64,000 nt of DNA from Agaribacter marinus (GCF_030160655.1 NZ_BSOT01000001.1:40113-104112), one strand, 5' to 3'; positions 46,272 to 56,545 are shown, counted from the stretch's first letter. A program made the numbers and translations. Notes: generated by a model from the letters alone, not told the origin.

Positions 46272-47090
46272 TTACGCTTTACGTCTTACTAAGAAACCCG
46301 CCATGGCAAGTGCAATAAATGCGATTGCGCTTGGAGCAGATACACGCTCAATCGTGATAGTAGCCACATCAAAAGACGCTGGATCAGTTAGGAAATCAAT
46401 TAGACTGCCATCTAATACTCTACCATTTGCCAGTGTAACACCTGCAAACGCTGCAAGTGATTCAGCAGCACGAATGCTTGTATCACTGTCAGCAGGGCTA
46501 TCTGTTGCTGTATTACCAGGAATAAATGGCGACGCTGAAACGTCTAACGCTTCTGTACCTGCATCCCATAAATCTGCACCGGTTACTGCAATCACGCGAT
46601 CGCCAAGGTAGTTGCCAGCCGCGTCGAACAATTGGATTGCATCGTCACGTCCAAAAAAAGTATCGTTTGAAGGCAAAATCATTGATAAGAAAGTAAAGAA
46701 CATGTTGCTTGCAGGATCTGCAATATCAAACACGCGTGAGCCACTTTCACCACCAAACAATGGACGCATGCCTGCATCTGGGAAGATTACACCACCCATT
46801 GAATCTGGATCTACAGCGAGTCTTTCACCCGCAATCGGCATTGCTTGGCCAAGCTCGGCTAATGCTTCAAGACCTGCAGACGCTGTTCCGCCGGCGTCAA
46901 ATGCGTCAAATGATGCACTATGAAATGCTGTATACAATGGGGTAAAACTTAAACCATTTGCTTCAGCGTTGTTTTCTACGGTGATTCTTAGCATTGTTGC
47001 GTTACCGAAAGCACTAACGCTCAGTAATGCCGCCATAAATAAACCGCCTAGTAGCGATCGTGATTTAAATCGCGAAGTGATTACGTTCAT
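46272..47090 (-). CDS. spondin-domain exported protein with PEP-CTERM-like tail
   Basis: 272 aa from ATG 47090, chosen because GGAAAAGGAA lies just upstream and the signal peptide (SLLGGLFMAALLSVSAFGNA) then has normal length; an ATG at 47117 is less likely. The body matches the bacterial Spondin_N pattern (LRITVENNAEANGLSFTPLYTAFHSASFDAFDAGG, ASPFIPGNTATD). The end (SAPSAIAFIALAMAGFLVRRKA) has the hydrophobic helix plus basic end of PEP-CTERM proteins, with SAP in place of PEP. It is probably exported and processed by exosortase; the role is unknown. Confidence 0.82.
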   Translation of the reverse strand: MNVITSRFKSRSLLGGLFMAALLSVSAFGNATMLRITVENNAEANGLSFTPLYTAFHSASFDAFDAGGTASAGLEALAELGQAMPIAGERLAVDPDSMGGVIFPDAGMRPLFGGESGSRVFDIADPASNMFFTFLSMILPSNDTFFGRDDAIQLFDAAGNYLGDRVIAVTGADLWDAGTEALDVSASPFIPGNTATDSPADSDTSIRAAESLAAFAGVTLANGRVLDGSLIDFLTDPASFDVATITIERVSAPSAIAFIALAMAGFLVRRKA

Positions 47091-47324
47091 TTCCTTTTCC
47101 TTGTAAAAAAGAGTCAAAATTTAATATTAAATTTGGCGTTTAGCTGCACTCATACCTCTAAACAGATTCATAGTAGTGGAATTTAATGACAAGGAAATCA
47201 CAGCCCAAGGTAAATTGGGCTGTTTTACAAAGAAGTCACAAGTAAAAATTATATATATCAATTAATTGCGAGACAATTAAAGAATTTATAACATTTTTAT
47301 CACAGGCGACTTCTTAGCGCGTTG

Positions 47325-49763
47325 TTACTCAGAACGTAAATTATTCACTGGCGTCGACATGGCGCTGTAAGTCGCCTGAATTGCAATAATCCCCCACGCG
47401 AGTAGCAGGGGCAACACACCAGCTAAAATGAATATTCCAATATGTAAATCGATGCGTTGGGTAAATTGAGAAAGCCAATTCTGCATCGCAATATAAGCGA
47501 TTGGCCATGCAAACAGGTTCGCAATGATCACCAATATCGAAAACTCTTTTGTTAGCAGCAATACGATGTCGGCGATCGATGCGCCCATAACTTTTCGAAT
47601 GCCAATCTCTTTGCGTCGACGTTCAGTCGTAAATGACGCGAGGCCAAACAAACCCATTGACGCGACGACAATCGCTAGACCACTAAAGAATACAAATACC
47701 TTTGCCTGTTTCTCTTCTTGTCTATACATCGCGTCAAAGTTGTCATCTAAAGAACTTCGATTGTTTACTCTGTTTGGAAAGATTTCATTAAATACCTTAT
47801 CAATGTGCTCTAGTGCTGCTTTTCGTTGATATGGTGCATAACGGATACTTAGTTGGCGCTCTTCGTATTTAACTAAATGATAAATTTGAGATTGACTGTC
47901 TTCTCTTACAGAGCCAAAGTGTATGTCTTCAACAACGCCCACAATTTTGTAATTAGTATACCCTGGGGAAAACGGAATTTTAATGTACTTATTGATGGCT
48001 TCTTCTGGCGTATAACCTAAATCACTGGCCGCGCTTCGACTTACTATGGCAAATCCGCTACCAATCAGGTTTTCATGCGTAGGAATTTGTACAAATGTAT
48101 CCCCTAATTCTTCGGAAAAGTAACGACCCGTCACCAATTCAATGTTGTAGTGAGGATGAAAATGATACGGTACGTTGAGCGTCGGAATACTAATCATATT
48201 TTCCGCCACTATATTTTCATCTTCTCTTACATATGACCAGATGTCTTGTAATGGCGATGTCAAAAGTTGCTGCGATGCCCCAACAGACGAAATCGCCGGG
48301 TGCCTTAAAAGCTGTTCACGAAATGTATTATAAAGCACATGCCTATCAGGATATTCTTTGCTGCTAAACAGTGGAATAGTAATATTGTTCGCCCTGTCAT
48401 ATCCGGGGTCAACATTTCTAGCAAAATCGATTTGTTTTATTACAACAATAGTCGCAACAATCAATGTGATTGAAATCGCAAACTGGAAAACCACCAACAG
48501 TTTTCTTACGTTCGTTGTGCTTTTCCCTTGTACTGCAAGACCTTTGAGTACTTTATGCGGCTGAAAATGTGCGAGATAAAATGCCGGGTAACTGCCCGCA
48601 AAGGCGCCGACCAATATCGTTGTAATGAAAACACCAATGAGCGTTTGCGTATTGTAGAGTGTAATCCCAGACATATCGCGTTCAATAAATTGTGTGAAGT
48701 AGGGGAGTGATACTTCTACTAATGCACACGCGAATAACATGGCGATGCCAGTAATGAGTATAGACTCAATTAAGAATTGCATCGCGAGCTGTGTTTTAGA
48801 GGCACCCAACGCTTTTCTTACGCCGACTTCTTTGGCACGTTGTGTCGCTCTTGCTGTGCTTAAGTTCATGAAGTTTATACAGGCAATGAGTAAAATGACT
48901 ATTGCGATGAGAGAAAAGCTGTACACAATCAAATAGCTACCATTTGTCGCGATTTCATATGACAAGTTAGAATGCAAGTGAATGTCAGTGATTCGTTGCA
49001 ATTGGATAGATTGGTCATCGGTTACATTTTCACCAAAGGAATCCATTAACGCGGGAAACTTTGATTGAAGTAAGTTAGGATCTGTACCGTCTTTCAGACG
49101 AAGATACAGATAGGAATAATTGACATCCCAATTGTTAAACTCGTCTGGTACCCAATTCCGCATTGTCTCATAGCCAATCAATACACCGAATTGAAAATGC
49201 GTATTTTCAGGTTGATCCTCTATTACCGCGGTGACTTCGTATGGCTGTTGGTCATTATAAAAAGCGTATTTACCGATAGGATCCTCATCACCAAATAAGG
49301 TTTTGGCTAAAGAAGCCGTCAGCACCATAGTACCGGCCCTATCTAAAATGCCTTCACGAGCGCCAGCAATGATCTTTAGGTTAAAGGTATCAAAAATATC
49401 ACTGTCTGCCATCAGCATGTCGGTCACTTCAATGGTATTTTCTCCTACACTCAGGTTTAAATCGAAACCCCAGCCCATGAGTGAAATAGATTCAATTTGG
49501 CTATTAAATTCAGCTTCAATTGCTTCTTTGAAAGGCGGCGCAATTAGCGCAATATGCAAGTCTTCGTCATCATAGTGGCGTGTCACGCGATAGATATTTT
49601 CGGCATCTTCGTAATATTTGTCGTAGGTTTGTTCATGGCGCACAAATAGCAAAATCAAAAAGCAAATGGCAAGCCCTATAGCAAGCCCAAAAATGTTAAT
49701 TGCGCTAAATAACTTGTTCACCAATAGGTTACGAATCGCAATTTGAAAGTAACTTTTAAGCAT
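47325..49763 (-). CDS. fused double FtsX/MacB-type ABC permease (module 2)
   Basis: 812 aa from ATG 49763 ([20 protein letters not shown]), which overlaps the ATPase stop by 8 nt; the open frame to 49844 adds 27 residues inside the ATPase gene and is unlikely. It has two consecutive MacB units, each with an N-terminal helix or paired helices, a periplasmic domain and three helices. The coupling motifs are KEVGVRKALGASKTQLAMQF and KEIGIRKVMGASIADIVLL. The fused chain corresponds to the two separate permeases of module 1. The spacing 47091-47324 upstream holds nothing I can name. Confidence 0.9.
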   Translation of the reverse strand: MLKSYFQIAIRNLLVNKLFSAINIFGLAIGLAICFLILLFVRHEQTYDKYYEDAENIYRVTRHYDDEDLHIALIAPPFKEAIEAEFNSQIESISLMGWGFDLNLSVGENTIEVTDMLMADSDIFDTFNLKIIAGAREGILDRAGTMVLTASLAKTLFGDEDPIGKYAFYNDQQPYEVTAVIEDQPENTHFQFGVLIGYETMRNWVPDEFNNWDVNYSYLYLRLKDGTDPNLLQSKFPALMDSFGENVTDDQSIQLQRITDIHLHSNLSYEIATNGSYLIVYSFSLIAIVILLIACINFMNLSTARATQRAKEVGVRKALGASKTQLAMQFLIESILITGIAMLFACALVEVSLPYFTQFIERDMSGITLYNTQTLIGVFITTILVGAFAGSYPAFYLAHFQPHKVLKGLAVQGKSTTNVRKLLVVFQFAISITLIVATIVVIKQIDFARNVDPGYDRANNITIPLFSSKEYPDRHVLYNTFREQLLRHPAISSVGASQQLLTSPLQDIWSYVREDENIVAENMISIPTLNVPYHFHPHYNIELVTGRYFSEELGDTFVQIPTHENLIGSGFAIVSRSAASDLGYTPEEAINKYIKIPFSPGYTNYKIVGVVEDIHFGSVREDSQSQIYHLVKYEERQLSIRYAPYQRKAALEHIDKVFNEIFPNRVNNRSSLDDNFDAMYRQEEKQAKVFVFFSGLAIVVASMGLFGLASFTTERRRKEIGIRKVMGASIADIVLLLTKEFSILVIIANLFAWPIAYIAMQNWLSQFTQRIDLHIGIFILAGVLPLLLAWGIIAIQATYSAMSTPVNNLRSE

Positions 49764-50451
49764 GGCTAACGTCCACCTTTGCTTTGTTTTGAGAGACGAC
49801 TTGGCCATCGAATAATTGAATGATTCTATCGGCATATTCAGCATGATAGGGCGAGTGAGTGACCATCATGATGGTAGTACCAATTTTATTGAGTTCGCTG
49901 AGCATCGTCATTACTTCATCGCCATTTTTGGAATCTAAGTTACCGGTAGGCTCATCTGCCATGATCACATCTGGAGAGGTACTCAATGCCCTAGCAATAG
50001 CGACGCGTTGCTGTTGGCCTCCAGAAAGTTGTTGGGGCATGTGGCTAGCACGGTGACCAATGTTGAGTTGTTCCAATACTTCAGTCACTCGCATTTTACG
50101 TTCTTTGACGCCAATTTTCTGATAAAGCAATGGTAATTCTACGTTGTCTGCAACAGACAATTCGTCAATTAGATTAAAGCTTTGAAAAATAAACCCAACT
50201 TTACCTTTGCGTTGTTGAGCCAATTGCCTTTCTGACAAGCCATGAATGGGAATATCATCAAAAAAGTACTCGCCAGAACTAGGGGAGTCCAGCATACCTA
50301 AAGTGTTGAGCAGGGTTGATTTACCACATCCCGAAGGCCCCATTATTGAGATGAATTCACCTTTAGCAATGTGAATATTGATATCATTTAACGCTTTAGT
50401 TTCAATATCGCTCGTTCGATAAATTTTATTGATATTTTGTAAACGGATCAT
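49756..50451 (-). CDS. MacB/LolD-type ABC ATPase of module 2
   Basis: 231 aa with Walker [11 protein letters not shown] loop [10 protein letters not shown], signature [15 protein letters not shown], Walker [14 protein letters not shown] and H loop MVTHSPYH. It lies 9 bp after the adaptor gene and overlaps the permease start by 8 nt, so the three are one operon. Confidence 0.95.
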   Translation of the reverse strand: MIRLQNINKIYRTSDIETKALNDINIHIAKGEFISIMGPSGCGKSTLLNTLGMLDSPSSGEYFFDDIPIHGLSERQLAQQRKGKVGFIFQSFNLIDELSVADNVELPLLYQKIGVKERKMRVTEVLEQLNIGHRASHMPQQLSGGQQQRVAIARALSTSPDVIMADEPTGNLDSKNGDEVMTMLSELNKIGTTIMMVTHSPYHAEYADRIIQLFDGQVVSQNKAKVDVSHA

Positions 50452-50460
50452 TGTTTGCCT

Positions 50461-51708
50461 CTATTCGTTGTTAAGCATTAAGTTTTCAGCACTAAGATAA
50501 TTTTTGTAGTTAGATACAATCACAACATCACCCGGATATAAGCCTTTAATAATCTCGATTTGGCTAGGGGTTTGTCGACCTATTTCAATATTGCGACGGC
50601 TGGCCGTTGTGCCGTCTTCGTTAAGCACAAATATCCAATTTCCGCCACTTTGTTGCATGAATGAACCATTGTCGATGAGCAAAGTTTCGTACTGCGCACT
50701 TAGCTCTAATTTGGGTGTGAGTGTCTGCCCTCTGCGAATATTGTCGGGGTGTGTATCTACGAAAACTAAGTCGACTTCAAATTCACGATTGGTAATTTTG
50801 GGATAAATTTTGTGGAGGCGAAGCGTATACTTCTGACCGTTTACGACGGTTTTCGCTAACTGCCCTAGAGAGAGTCGATTCAGATAGAATTCGCTGATAA
50901 AGCCGGTTGCTTTATAATTCTCAATGTCGTCAATTTGGCCCAAACGTTCTCCTCGTGATCTGCTTTCTCCCAGTTCAAGTTCAAAAGAGGTTAGTTGTCC
51001 AGTTCGCGGCGCTTTTACCAATAAGTTTTCTAAGTTAGCTCGTGCTATAAGCAAATTTTGCTCTAATTGACCAATACTTGTTTTTAATTGGGCGACTTGT
51101 GCCTCTCTAGACGCCTCTTCTTGCTTCTGGCTCTCGATAGTTAAGGCTTTTCTTTTTTGTAAATAGCCTATCTCTGCTTGTAAGTTTTCTAAGCCTTCAA
51201 CATCTAGAAAGTCTTTTACTTTTTGTCTACGTTTAAGTTTTAGCGTCGCTAGTTGAATTTGGTAGTCAATTTCAACCAGTTCTCTTTTTATGTTTAAGCG
51301 ATACTGATCCATTGCAAGATTAGTATTTCTTAAATTATTGAGCTGTTCACTGACTTGTGCTTCACGCGAGATTAAATCTAGTTGTAAAGTGGTGTTGCTC
51401 AATTTAAGTAGTGGCTGCCCCTTTTTTACATACTCGCCTTCTTCTACATAAAGTGCCTCAACTCGCCCCCCTTCGATGGCATCTAAAAAGACCGTTTTAA
51501 GCGGCTCAATTCTAACCCGTAAAGGTATATAGTCTTCAAAGTTTGCTTTTCGAGCGGTGGACGTGATGAGGCTCGACTGTTTTACCCTTTGAGCATTTGC
51601 CTGCTCAGGTAGAAACCTAGTTGCAGCATAAACACACGCAATCACTATGAACAGAATGAGAATATTCTGTTTTGAAAAACGTGACGGTTTTTTTATTTTT
51701 TTATCCAT
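50461..51708 (-). CDS. periplasmic adaptor (HlyD/MacA-like) of module 2
   Basis: 415 aa from ATG 51708 (MDKKIKKPSRFSK). The open frame runs back to 51777, but a -24/-12 promoter at 51758-51773 lies inside that extension, so the shorter start is preferred. One transmembrane helix (ILILFIVIACVYAATRFL) is followed by a lipoyl half (VEALYVEEGEYVKKGQPLLKLS), a long coiled-coil hairpin (about 110-220), the second lipoyl half and a beta-barrel. It links the module-2 permease to an outer-membrane channel encoded elsewhere. Confidence 0.88.
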   Translation of the reverse strand: MDKKIKKPSRFSKQNILILFIVIACVYAATRFLPEQANAQRVKQSSLITSTARKANFEDYIPLRVRIEPLKTVFLDAIEGGRVEALYVEEGEYVKKGQPLLKLSNTTLQLDLISREAQVSEQLNNLRNTNLAMDQYRLNIKRELVEIDYQIQLATLKLKRRQKVKDFLDVEGLENLQAEIGYLQKRKALTIESQKQEEASREAQVAQLKTSIGQLEQNLLIARANLENLLVKAPRTGQLTSFELELGESRSRGERLGQIDDIENYKATGFISEFYLNRLSLGQLAKTVVNGQKYTLRLHKIYPKITNREFEVDLVFVDTHPDNIRRGQTLTPKLELSAQYETLLIDNGSFMQQSGGNWIFVLNEDGTTASRRNIEIGRQTPSQIEIIKGLYPGDVVIVSNYKNYLSAENLMLNNE

Positions 51709-51757
51709 ACTTGGTGTGTTTATTGAATCTACTGCGTAACAAGAATGTATGGTTATC

Positions 51758-51773
51758 AGCGAATAATGTGCCA
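51758..51773 (-). promoter_or_regulatory. sigma-54 (-24/-12) promoter of ABC module 2
   Basis: On the minus strand TGGCACATTATTCGCT: a perfect TGGCAC -24 box and GG-N10-GC spacing, with one mismatch in the -12 box. It predicts a start near 51747, about 40 nt before the adaptor ATG at 51708. Confidence 0.75.
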
Positions 51774-51846
51774 TCAAATGTATTTTATTAAAAACAACGA
51801 CTTACATGTTTTTTAAATAGATGGGTGTGTACGCTTTAAATACAGC

Positions 51847-51868
51847 AAGTGTTCGATATCGTACACTT
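51847..51868. promoter_or_regulatory. 22-bp palindrome, likely activator site (UAS) of module 2
   Basis: AAGTGT-T-CGATATCG-T-ACACTT, palindromic except one T/T pair. It lies about 75-95 bp upstream of the -24 element and about 160 bp before the divergent regulator gene. It shares AGTGTnCG...CGnACACT with the module-1 sites. The intergenic stretch 51709-52024 shows no other clear element; the promoter of the regulator/kinase pair was not found. Confidence 0.7.
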
Positions 51869-52024
51869 TCATGACGGAATGGTTTACATTGTGAACATAT
51901 AAGAGTTTTGTAAGTTGCCGCTAGCACGTGTTTGAGCGAGCGGGTTTTGAGCAATTATCTGATAACTACCTTTTGATGGCCTAATTAAATAGTGCGATAT
52001 ACGTGAATTAGCAGAAGAGAAACA

Positions 52025-53431
52025 ATGGGTAAAAACAACGCTAGCATTTTAATTGTCGATGATGACCAAGATATTCTGTTTACAGCAGACATGTTTTTAA
52101 AGCGCCACTTTGCGCAAATTCATACACTTGAAGATCCTAATAATATTGAAAAAATATTATCGACGTCGTCAATTGACCTCGTTTTATTAGATATGAACTT
52201 TGCCTTGGGTCTAAATACCGGTGCTGAAGGCTTGCACTGGTTACAACGAATCTTATCCATTGTGCCAGACATGGTAGTGGTGCTAATGACTGCTTACGGT
52301 GATGTCGGTCTATCTGTTGAAGCAATAAAACAAGGTGCAACGGATTTTGTGTTGAAACCCTGGAAAAATGAAAAATTGCTAGCCACGCTAAACTCTGCAC
52401 TTTTACTCAGTGATTCTCGTAAACAGGTAAGTACCTTAACCATCTCTCAGCAAGCGCTTCAGAAAGAGAAAGCTGTGCCTGACGTTATCGGCCAATCATC
52501 GGCCTTACAGCACATTCTTAAGCAAGTAGAAAAAGTTGCAAAAACTGAAGCTAACATATTGATTTTAGGTGAAAATGGGGTTGGAAAAGATGTCATTGCA
52601 CAGCAAATATATCACCAATCTCACAGGGCAGATAGTATTATGCTGAGCGTAGATTTAGGTGCAATTCCTGAATCTTTATTCGAAAGTGAATTATTTGGTC
52701 ATGTAAAAGGCGCTTTTACCGATGCGCATTCAGATAGAGCGGGTCGTTTTCAGGCCGCATCTGGCGGTACCTTATTTTTAGATGAAATAGGTAATTTGCC
52801 GATACATCTTCAGGCGAAATTACTTCGCGTACTAGAGCAAAAGTGTGTCTCTCCCGTTGGTTCCGACAAAATTATACCGGTTGACGTACGGTTGATCTGT
52901 GCAACGAATTCAAAGTTAAAAAAATTGGTGGACGACGGTAAATTTCGCGCAGATTTATATTACCGTATCAATACAATAGAGCTAAGTGTGCCGCCCTTGC
53001 GAGAAAGAGCAGAAGATATATCACTGCTTGTTGAGTATTTTGCGCAACGATATTGTAAAAAGTATCAATTAAATCAAAAGCGAGTGAGTGCTAGCGCAAT
53101 TGCTAAGCTAGAAGCTTATGATTGGCCGGGTAACATTCGAGAACTTGCTCATACTGTCGAGCGAGCGGTGATTATGAGTGACGACAGCTTTGAGCATCAA
53201 AGTAACCACGGCTTTTTAAGCGCACAAGACTTTATCCTGCCTCAAACGAACAATATTGAGTATACCGATAGGCAGGCCAACCCCTTTAATGATTGCAATC
53301 TAGAGCGCATTGAAGGTTTAGCTGTTAAATATGCTTTAGAAAAACATGAAGGGAATATCAGCCAGAGTGCTAAAGAGCTAGGCATTACTAGAACGTCCTT
53401 GTATCGACGCATTAAAAAATTTGGTTTATGA
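52025..53431 (+). CDS. NtrC-type sigma-54 activating response regulator (module 2)
   Basis: 468 aa. Receiver (ILIVDDDQDILFT, acceptor in LVLLDMNF), AAA+ with Walker A GENGVGKD, sigma-54 loop GAFTDA and Walker B GGTLFLDEIGNLP, and Fis-type HTH (NISQSAKELGITRTSLYRRIKK). GAFTDA is a common active variant. It is paralogous to the module-1 regulator and divergent from the module-2 ABC operon, which it probably activates at 51847-51868. The kinase gene follows after 87 bp. Confidence 0.93.
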   Translation: MGKNNASILIVDDDQDILFTADMFLKRHFAQIHTLEDPNNIEKILSTSSIDLVLLDMNFALGLNTGAEGLHWLQRILSIVPDMVVVLMTAYGDVGLSVEAIKQGATDFVLKPWKNEKLLATLNSALLLSDSRKQVSTLTISQQALQKEKAVPDVIGQSSALQHILKQVEKVAKTEANILILGENGVGKDVIAQQIYHQSHRADSIMLSVDLGAIPESLFESELFGHVKGAFTDAHSDRAGRFQAASGGTLFLDEIGNLPIHLQAKLLRVLEQKCVSPVGSDKIIPVDVRLICATNSKLKKLVDDGKFRADLYYRINTIELSVPPLRERAEDISLLVEYFAQRYCKKYQLNQKRVSASAIAKLEAYDWPGNIRELAHTVERAVIMSDDSFEHQSNHGFLSAQDFILPQTNNIEYTDRQANPFNDCNLERIEGLAVKYALEKHEGNISQSAKELGITRTSLYRRIKKFGL

Positions 53432-53518
53432 ATAATATCAGGCACGGCGAGACAATTTCATGGAAGTAAAACATTATCTAAAGAAGGTTGACATGGACTT
53501 AAGAGAACAAGGCGCAAT

Positions 53519-54853
53519 ATGAATTTTCGTTGGCGATACAGAGCGAGTTTACTGCTGCTCTTGGGTATGTTTTCAGTTGTGCTATTTGCTATTTTTAATG
53601 TATTCAACAAGCCAGCGTATTTTTTTACTTTTGTCGTATTGCTCTCTATCGCAGTGCTCTTAGTCGTTGCATTGGTATATCTATGGGAAAGGCAACTACA
53701 TTTGATGGAAGTATTTTTTCTGGGAGCAAAACACAATGATTTTACGCAAGGGTTTAGCAAAAACGCATTAGGTCGCGAACTCGCTGATGCTTTAAATACG
53801 CTGGCAAACAAATTTCAACAAGACATGAGCGGTCAGCGAGCCGAAGTCGCTTTATTGACAACAATTATTCGGCAAGCCCCTATTGCCATTATTACATTTG
53901 ATACAGATGGCCGTATTCACATTTTTAATAATGCGGCGGCGGCACTATTAGATATTAAAGCGCCGAGTGGGGTGAATGATATCGTGGTGGATGGCACTGG
54001 TTTACATAATATTCTTAGTAGTACCGCGAGTAAAAAAAACACCGTAAAAATTACTCAAGACGGTATTGCTTTGAATCTTAAGTTTTCTGCAACCAAGATT
54101 CTTCTATTGGATAGTGAACAAACAGTGGTCACGATTGAGAATATTGGTCGAGAAATTCACCAAGCAGAATATGAGGCGTGGCGAAATTTAATTGGTGTGT
54201 TAACCCATGAAATTATGAATTCGATTACGCCAATAGTGTCGCTTGCAGATAGTTGTAAAGATATCTTGTCTCAAGAGGCCTTACTAGAAAGCTCGAAAGA
54301 TGCACTAGCGCAAGAGCTCAATGATGTGCGAAAAGGCGCGGAGATGATAGCGAATCGTAGCCAGGGCATTATGAACTTTGTGGACGGTTATCGTCGATTG
54401 AGTAAAGTACCTCTACCTCAAAAACAAGCGATATCATTGCAACGCTTGTTTGATGATTTCGAACTACTATATGAGTTAAGGCTGGCAAAGAAGTCAATCG
54501 AATTGACAATAGTCGTGAACCCATCAGATCTAAAAATCAATGCTGATCGACAGCTTATCGAGCAGGTACTGATTAATCTCATCAATAATGCAATCGATGC
54601 TTGTGATGAAGGGGGAAAGATCTGCATTCTCGCTAAACTGCATAAGAGCAACGTTTTACTTGAAGTGGATGATAACGGTTGTGGTATGGCGACTCAGGTG
54701 GCCACTCAAGTATTTACGCCGTTTTACACGACTAAGCGAGAAGGTACTGGTATCGGTATGAGCTTAGTGAGACAAATCATGCATGCGCATGGAGGACAGG
54801 TTGCACTTGAATCTACTATGAACAAAGGGACAAAAGTTAGCTTAGTGTTTTAG
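53519..54853 (+). CDS. NtrY-like sensor histidine kinase (module 2)
   Basis: 444 aa. Two tight N-terminal transmembrane helices (about 10-55), a PAS domain (about 110-215), HisKA with VLTHEIMNSITPI and HATPase with LINLINNAIDACDEGG, DDNGCGM and GTGIGMSL. It has the same layout as the module-1 kinase, again with no periplasmic loop. It is expected to phosphorylate the regulator encoded just upstream. Confidence 0.92.
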   Translation: MNFRWRYRASLLLLLGMFSVVLFAIFNVFNKPAYFFTFVVLLSIAVLLVVALVYLWERQLHLMEVFFLGAKHNDFTQGFSKNALGRELADALNTLANKFQQDMSGQRAEVALLTTIIRQAPIAIITFDTDGRIHIFNNAAAALLDIKAPSGVNDIVVDGTGLHNILSSTASKKNTVKITQDGIALNLKFSATKILLLDSEQTVVTIENIGREIHQAEYEAWRNLIGVLTHEIMNSITPIVSLADSCKDILSQEALLESSKDALAQELNDVRKGAEMIANRSQGIMNFVDGYRRLSKVPLPQKQAISLQRLFDDFELLYELRLAKKSIELTIVVNPSDLKINADRQLIEQVLINLINNAIDACDEGGKICILAKLHKSNVLLEVDDNGCGMATQVATQVFTPFYTTKREGTGIGMSLVRQIMHAHGGQVALESTMNKGTKVSLVF

Positions 54854-55133
54854 GCCGCTTCATACCGTATGGCAGATTTGATTGTGCCAATGATCGTAAA
54901 ACTGCCATAGATGTAATTGTAATGTTACATCTTCCCCTTTTTATTGTTTACGCCATCGGAAAATCACCGTTAATCGTCAAAGAATACACTGTTTTATAGT
55001 AAACTCTATCGTCGTAGTGACCATTTGTTTTTTGACTTCCGGATATTAAATTGACGTGCTTATAACCGTGTGCAGTAGAGCCTACATCGCCAATGTTTGA
55101 TATCCCGAATTTAAATTACTAATAGGTCTAAAC

Positions 55134-56423
55134 ATGAGTAAACAAGTAGTTATTGTCGGAGGCGGAGCAGGCGGCTTAGAATTAGCAACAACATTGGGGC
55201 ATAAGTTTAAGAATACAGCATCAGTTGATGTGTTGCTTATCGATAAATCCCCCTATCACATATGGAAACCTTTGTTTCATGAGGTTGCCACTGGTTCGTT
55301 GGATGTCGATATGGATGGTGTAGATTATCGCGCACATGCAGCAAATCATCACTTCGAATTTCAGCTTGGTGAACTTCGCGACTTAGATCGTGAAGGTAAA
55401 TCCATAAAAGTGAACCCTATCCAGAGCGACAATGGCGAAGAACTAGTGCCTGCTCGTGAGGTTGCCTACGATATTTTGGTTTTGGGCATCGGTTCAATCA
55501 CTAATGATTTTTCAACACCGGGCGTAAAAGAGCATTGCCTAACCATCGACACGACCCGTCAGGCTGAGAGTTTTCATAAGAAGATCTTAAATGAGTTTTT
55601 GAAGATTAAAGCATCATCAGAGAATAAACCCTTGCGGATAAACATTATCGGCGCAGGCGCGACAGGTGTCGAATTGTCGGCTGAACTATTTAAACTTACG
55701 GACTTAATAAAGACCTATGGCTTTACCAAAATAAGTCGTCATTCGATTGAAGTGAATCTCATCGAGGCATCGGGTCGCATTTTACAGGCCTTACCTGAAC
55801 GTATTTCTGATTCCGCTGAGAAGGTACTTGCCAAGCTTGGCGTTAATGTGCATATCAATACGCAAGTGGAAGAAGTCTTGGCCAATGGTGTTGCAATTAA
55901 AGATGGCGCCAAAATTTCATCTGATATAAATGTGTGGTGTGCAGGCGTTAAAGTATCTGACAATTTTGCATCACTTGGCGGCCTGCAAACGAATCGAATA
56001 AATCAATTTGACGTTAAACCAAGCTTACAATCGGTGACAGACGACCACATCTTTGCGATTGGTGATTGTGCGAGTTTAAAACAAGACAATGGGCAGTTTG
56101 TGCCGCCCAGAGCGCAATCGGCACATCAAATGGCAGATACCGCCGCAGTGAATATTGCCAATTTGATCAATGATAAACCCTTGCAAAGCTTTAAATATAA
56201 AGACAAAGGCTCACTAGTATCGTTTGCGGACTATACGTCTATTGGTTTCTTATCGAGCATGGCACACAAGCAAGTATTCGTTGAAGGTTGGGTCGCTCGA
56301 AACCTTTATGTATCTTTATATCGCTTGCACCAAGCCGCCTTACATGGCTATATAAAAATGCTGCTGTTGATGTTGGTTGGGCGTATTAATAGACGACTTC
56401 GACCACGAATGAAACTTCACTAA
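55134..56423 (+). CDS. ndh: type II NADH dehydrogenase (NDH-2)
   Basis: 429 aa, single-subunit non-proton-pumping NADH:quinone oxidoreductase. FAD-binding VVIVGGGAGGLELATTLG at the N terminus, DKSPYHIWKPLFHEVATGS, NADH-binding INIIGAGATGVELSAEL (about residue 165), the second FAD site HIFAIGDCAS, and a C-terminal amphipathic membrane anchor (HGYIKMLLLMLVGRINRRLRPRMK). It sits at the inner face of the cytoplasmic membrane. It is monocistronic; the 280-bp upstream gap contains a TGTAA-TTGTAATG-TTACA repeat near 54908 of unknown meaning. Confidence 0.94.
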   Translation: MSKQVVIVGGGAGGLELATTLGHKFKNTASVDVLLIDKSPYHIWKPLFHEVATGSLDVDMDGVDYRAHAANHHFEFQLGELRDLDREGKSIKVNPIQSDNGEELVPAREVAYDILVLGIGSITNDFSTPGVKEHCLTIDTTRQAESFHKKILNEFLKIKASSENKPLRINIIGAGATGVELSAELFKLTDLIKTYGFTKISRHSIEVNLIEASGRILQALPERISDSAEKVLAKLGVNVHINTQVEEVLANGVAIKDGAKISSDINVWCAGVKVSDNFASLGGLQTNRINQFDVKPSLQSVTDDHIFAIGDCASLKQDNGQFVPPRAQSAHQMADTAAVNIANLINDKPLQSFKYKDKGSLVSFADYTSIGFLSSMAHKQVFVEGWVARNLYVSLYRLHQAALHGYIKMLLLMLVGRINRRLRPRMKLH

Positions 56424-56482
56424 TGCGGGTTTTGAGCTCGGTTGAGTAAGTAACTTGAATCCCGTTTAAGGAATTGAACTAA

Positions 56483-56545
56483 ATGCCTGTTCCAAGCTCC
56501 GATTTTTCGACCAAGAAAAATTAGGAATAAATAAGGAACAGGCAT
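56483..56545. repeat. 11-bp inverted repeat at the transposase fragment
   Basis: ATGCCTGTTCC at 56483-56493 and GGAACAGGCAT at 56535-56545 are perfect complements, 41 bp apart. The right arm overlaps the beginning of the IS982-like fragment, so this may reflect a rearranged or inverted bit of the element. Confidence 0.45.

Noticed and set aside
46144..46945. Plus-strand ORFs opposite the spondin-domain gene
   Set aside because: Low-complexity Ala/Ser-rich shadows of a well-supported minus-strand gene.
51900..52024. Sigma-54 promoter for the module-2 regulator gene
   Set aside because: TGGCC and TGCG occur but not with GG-N10-GC spacing.
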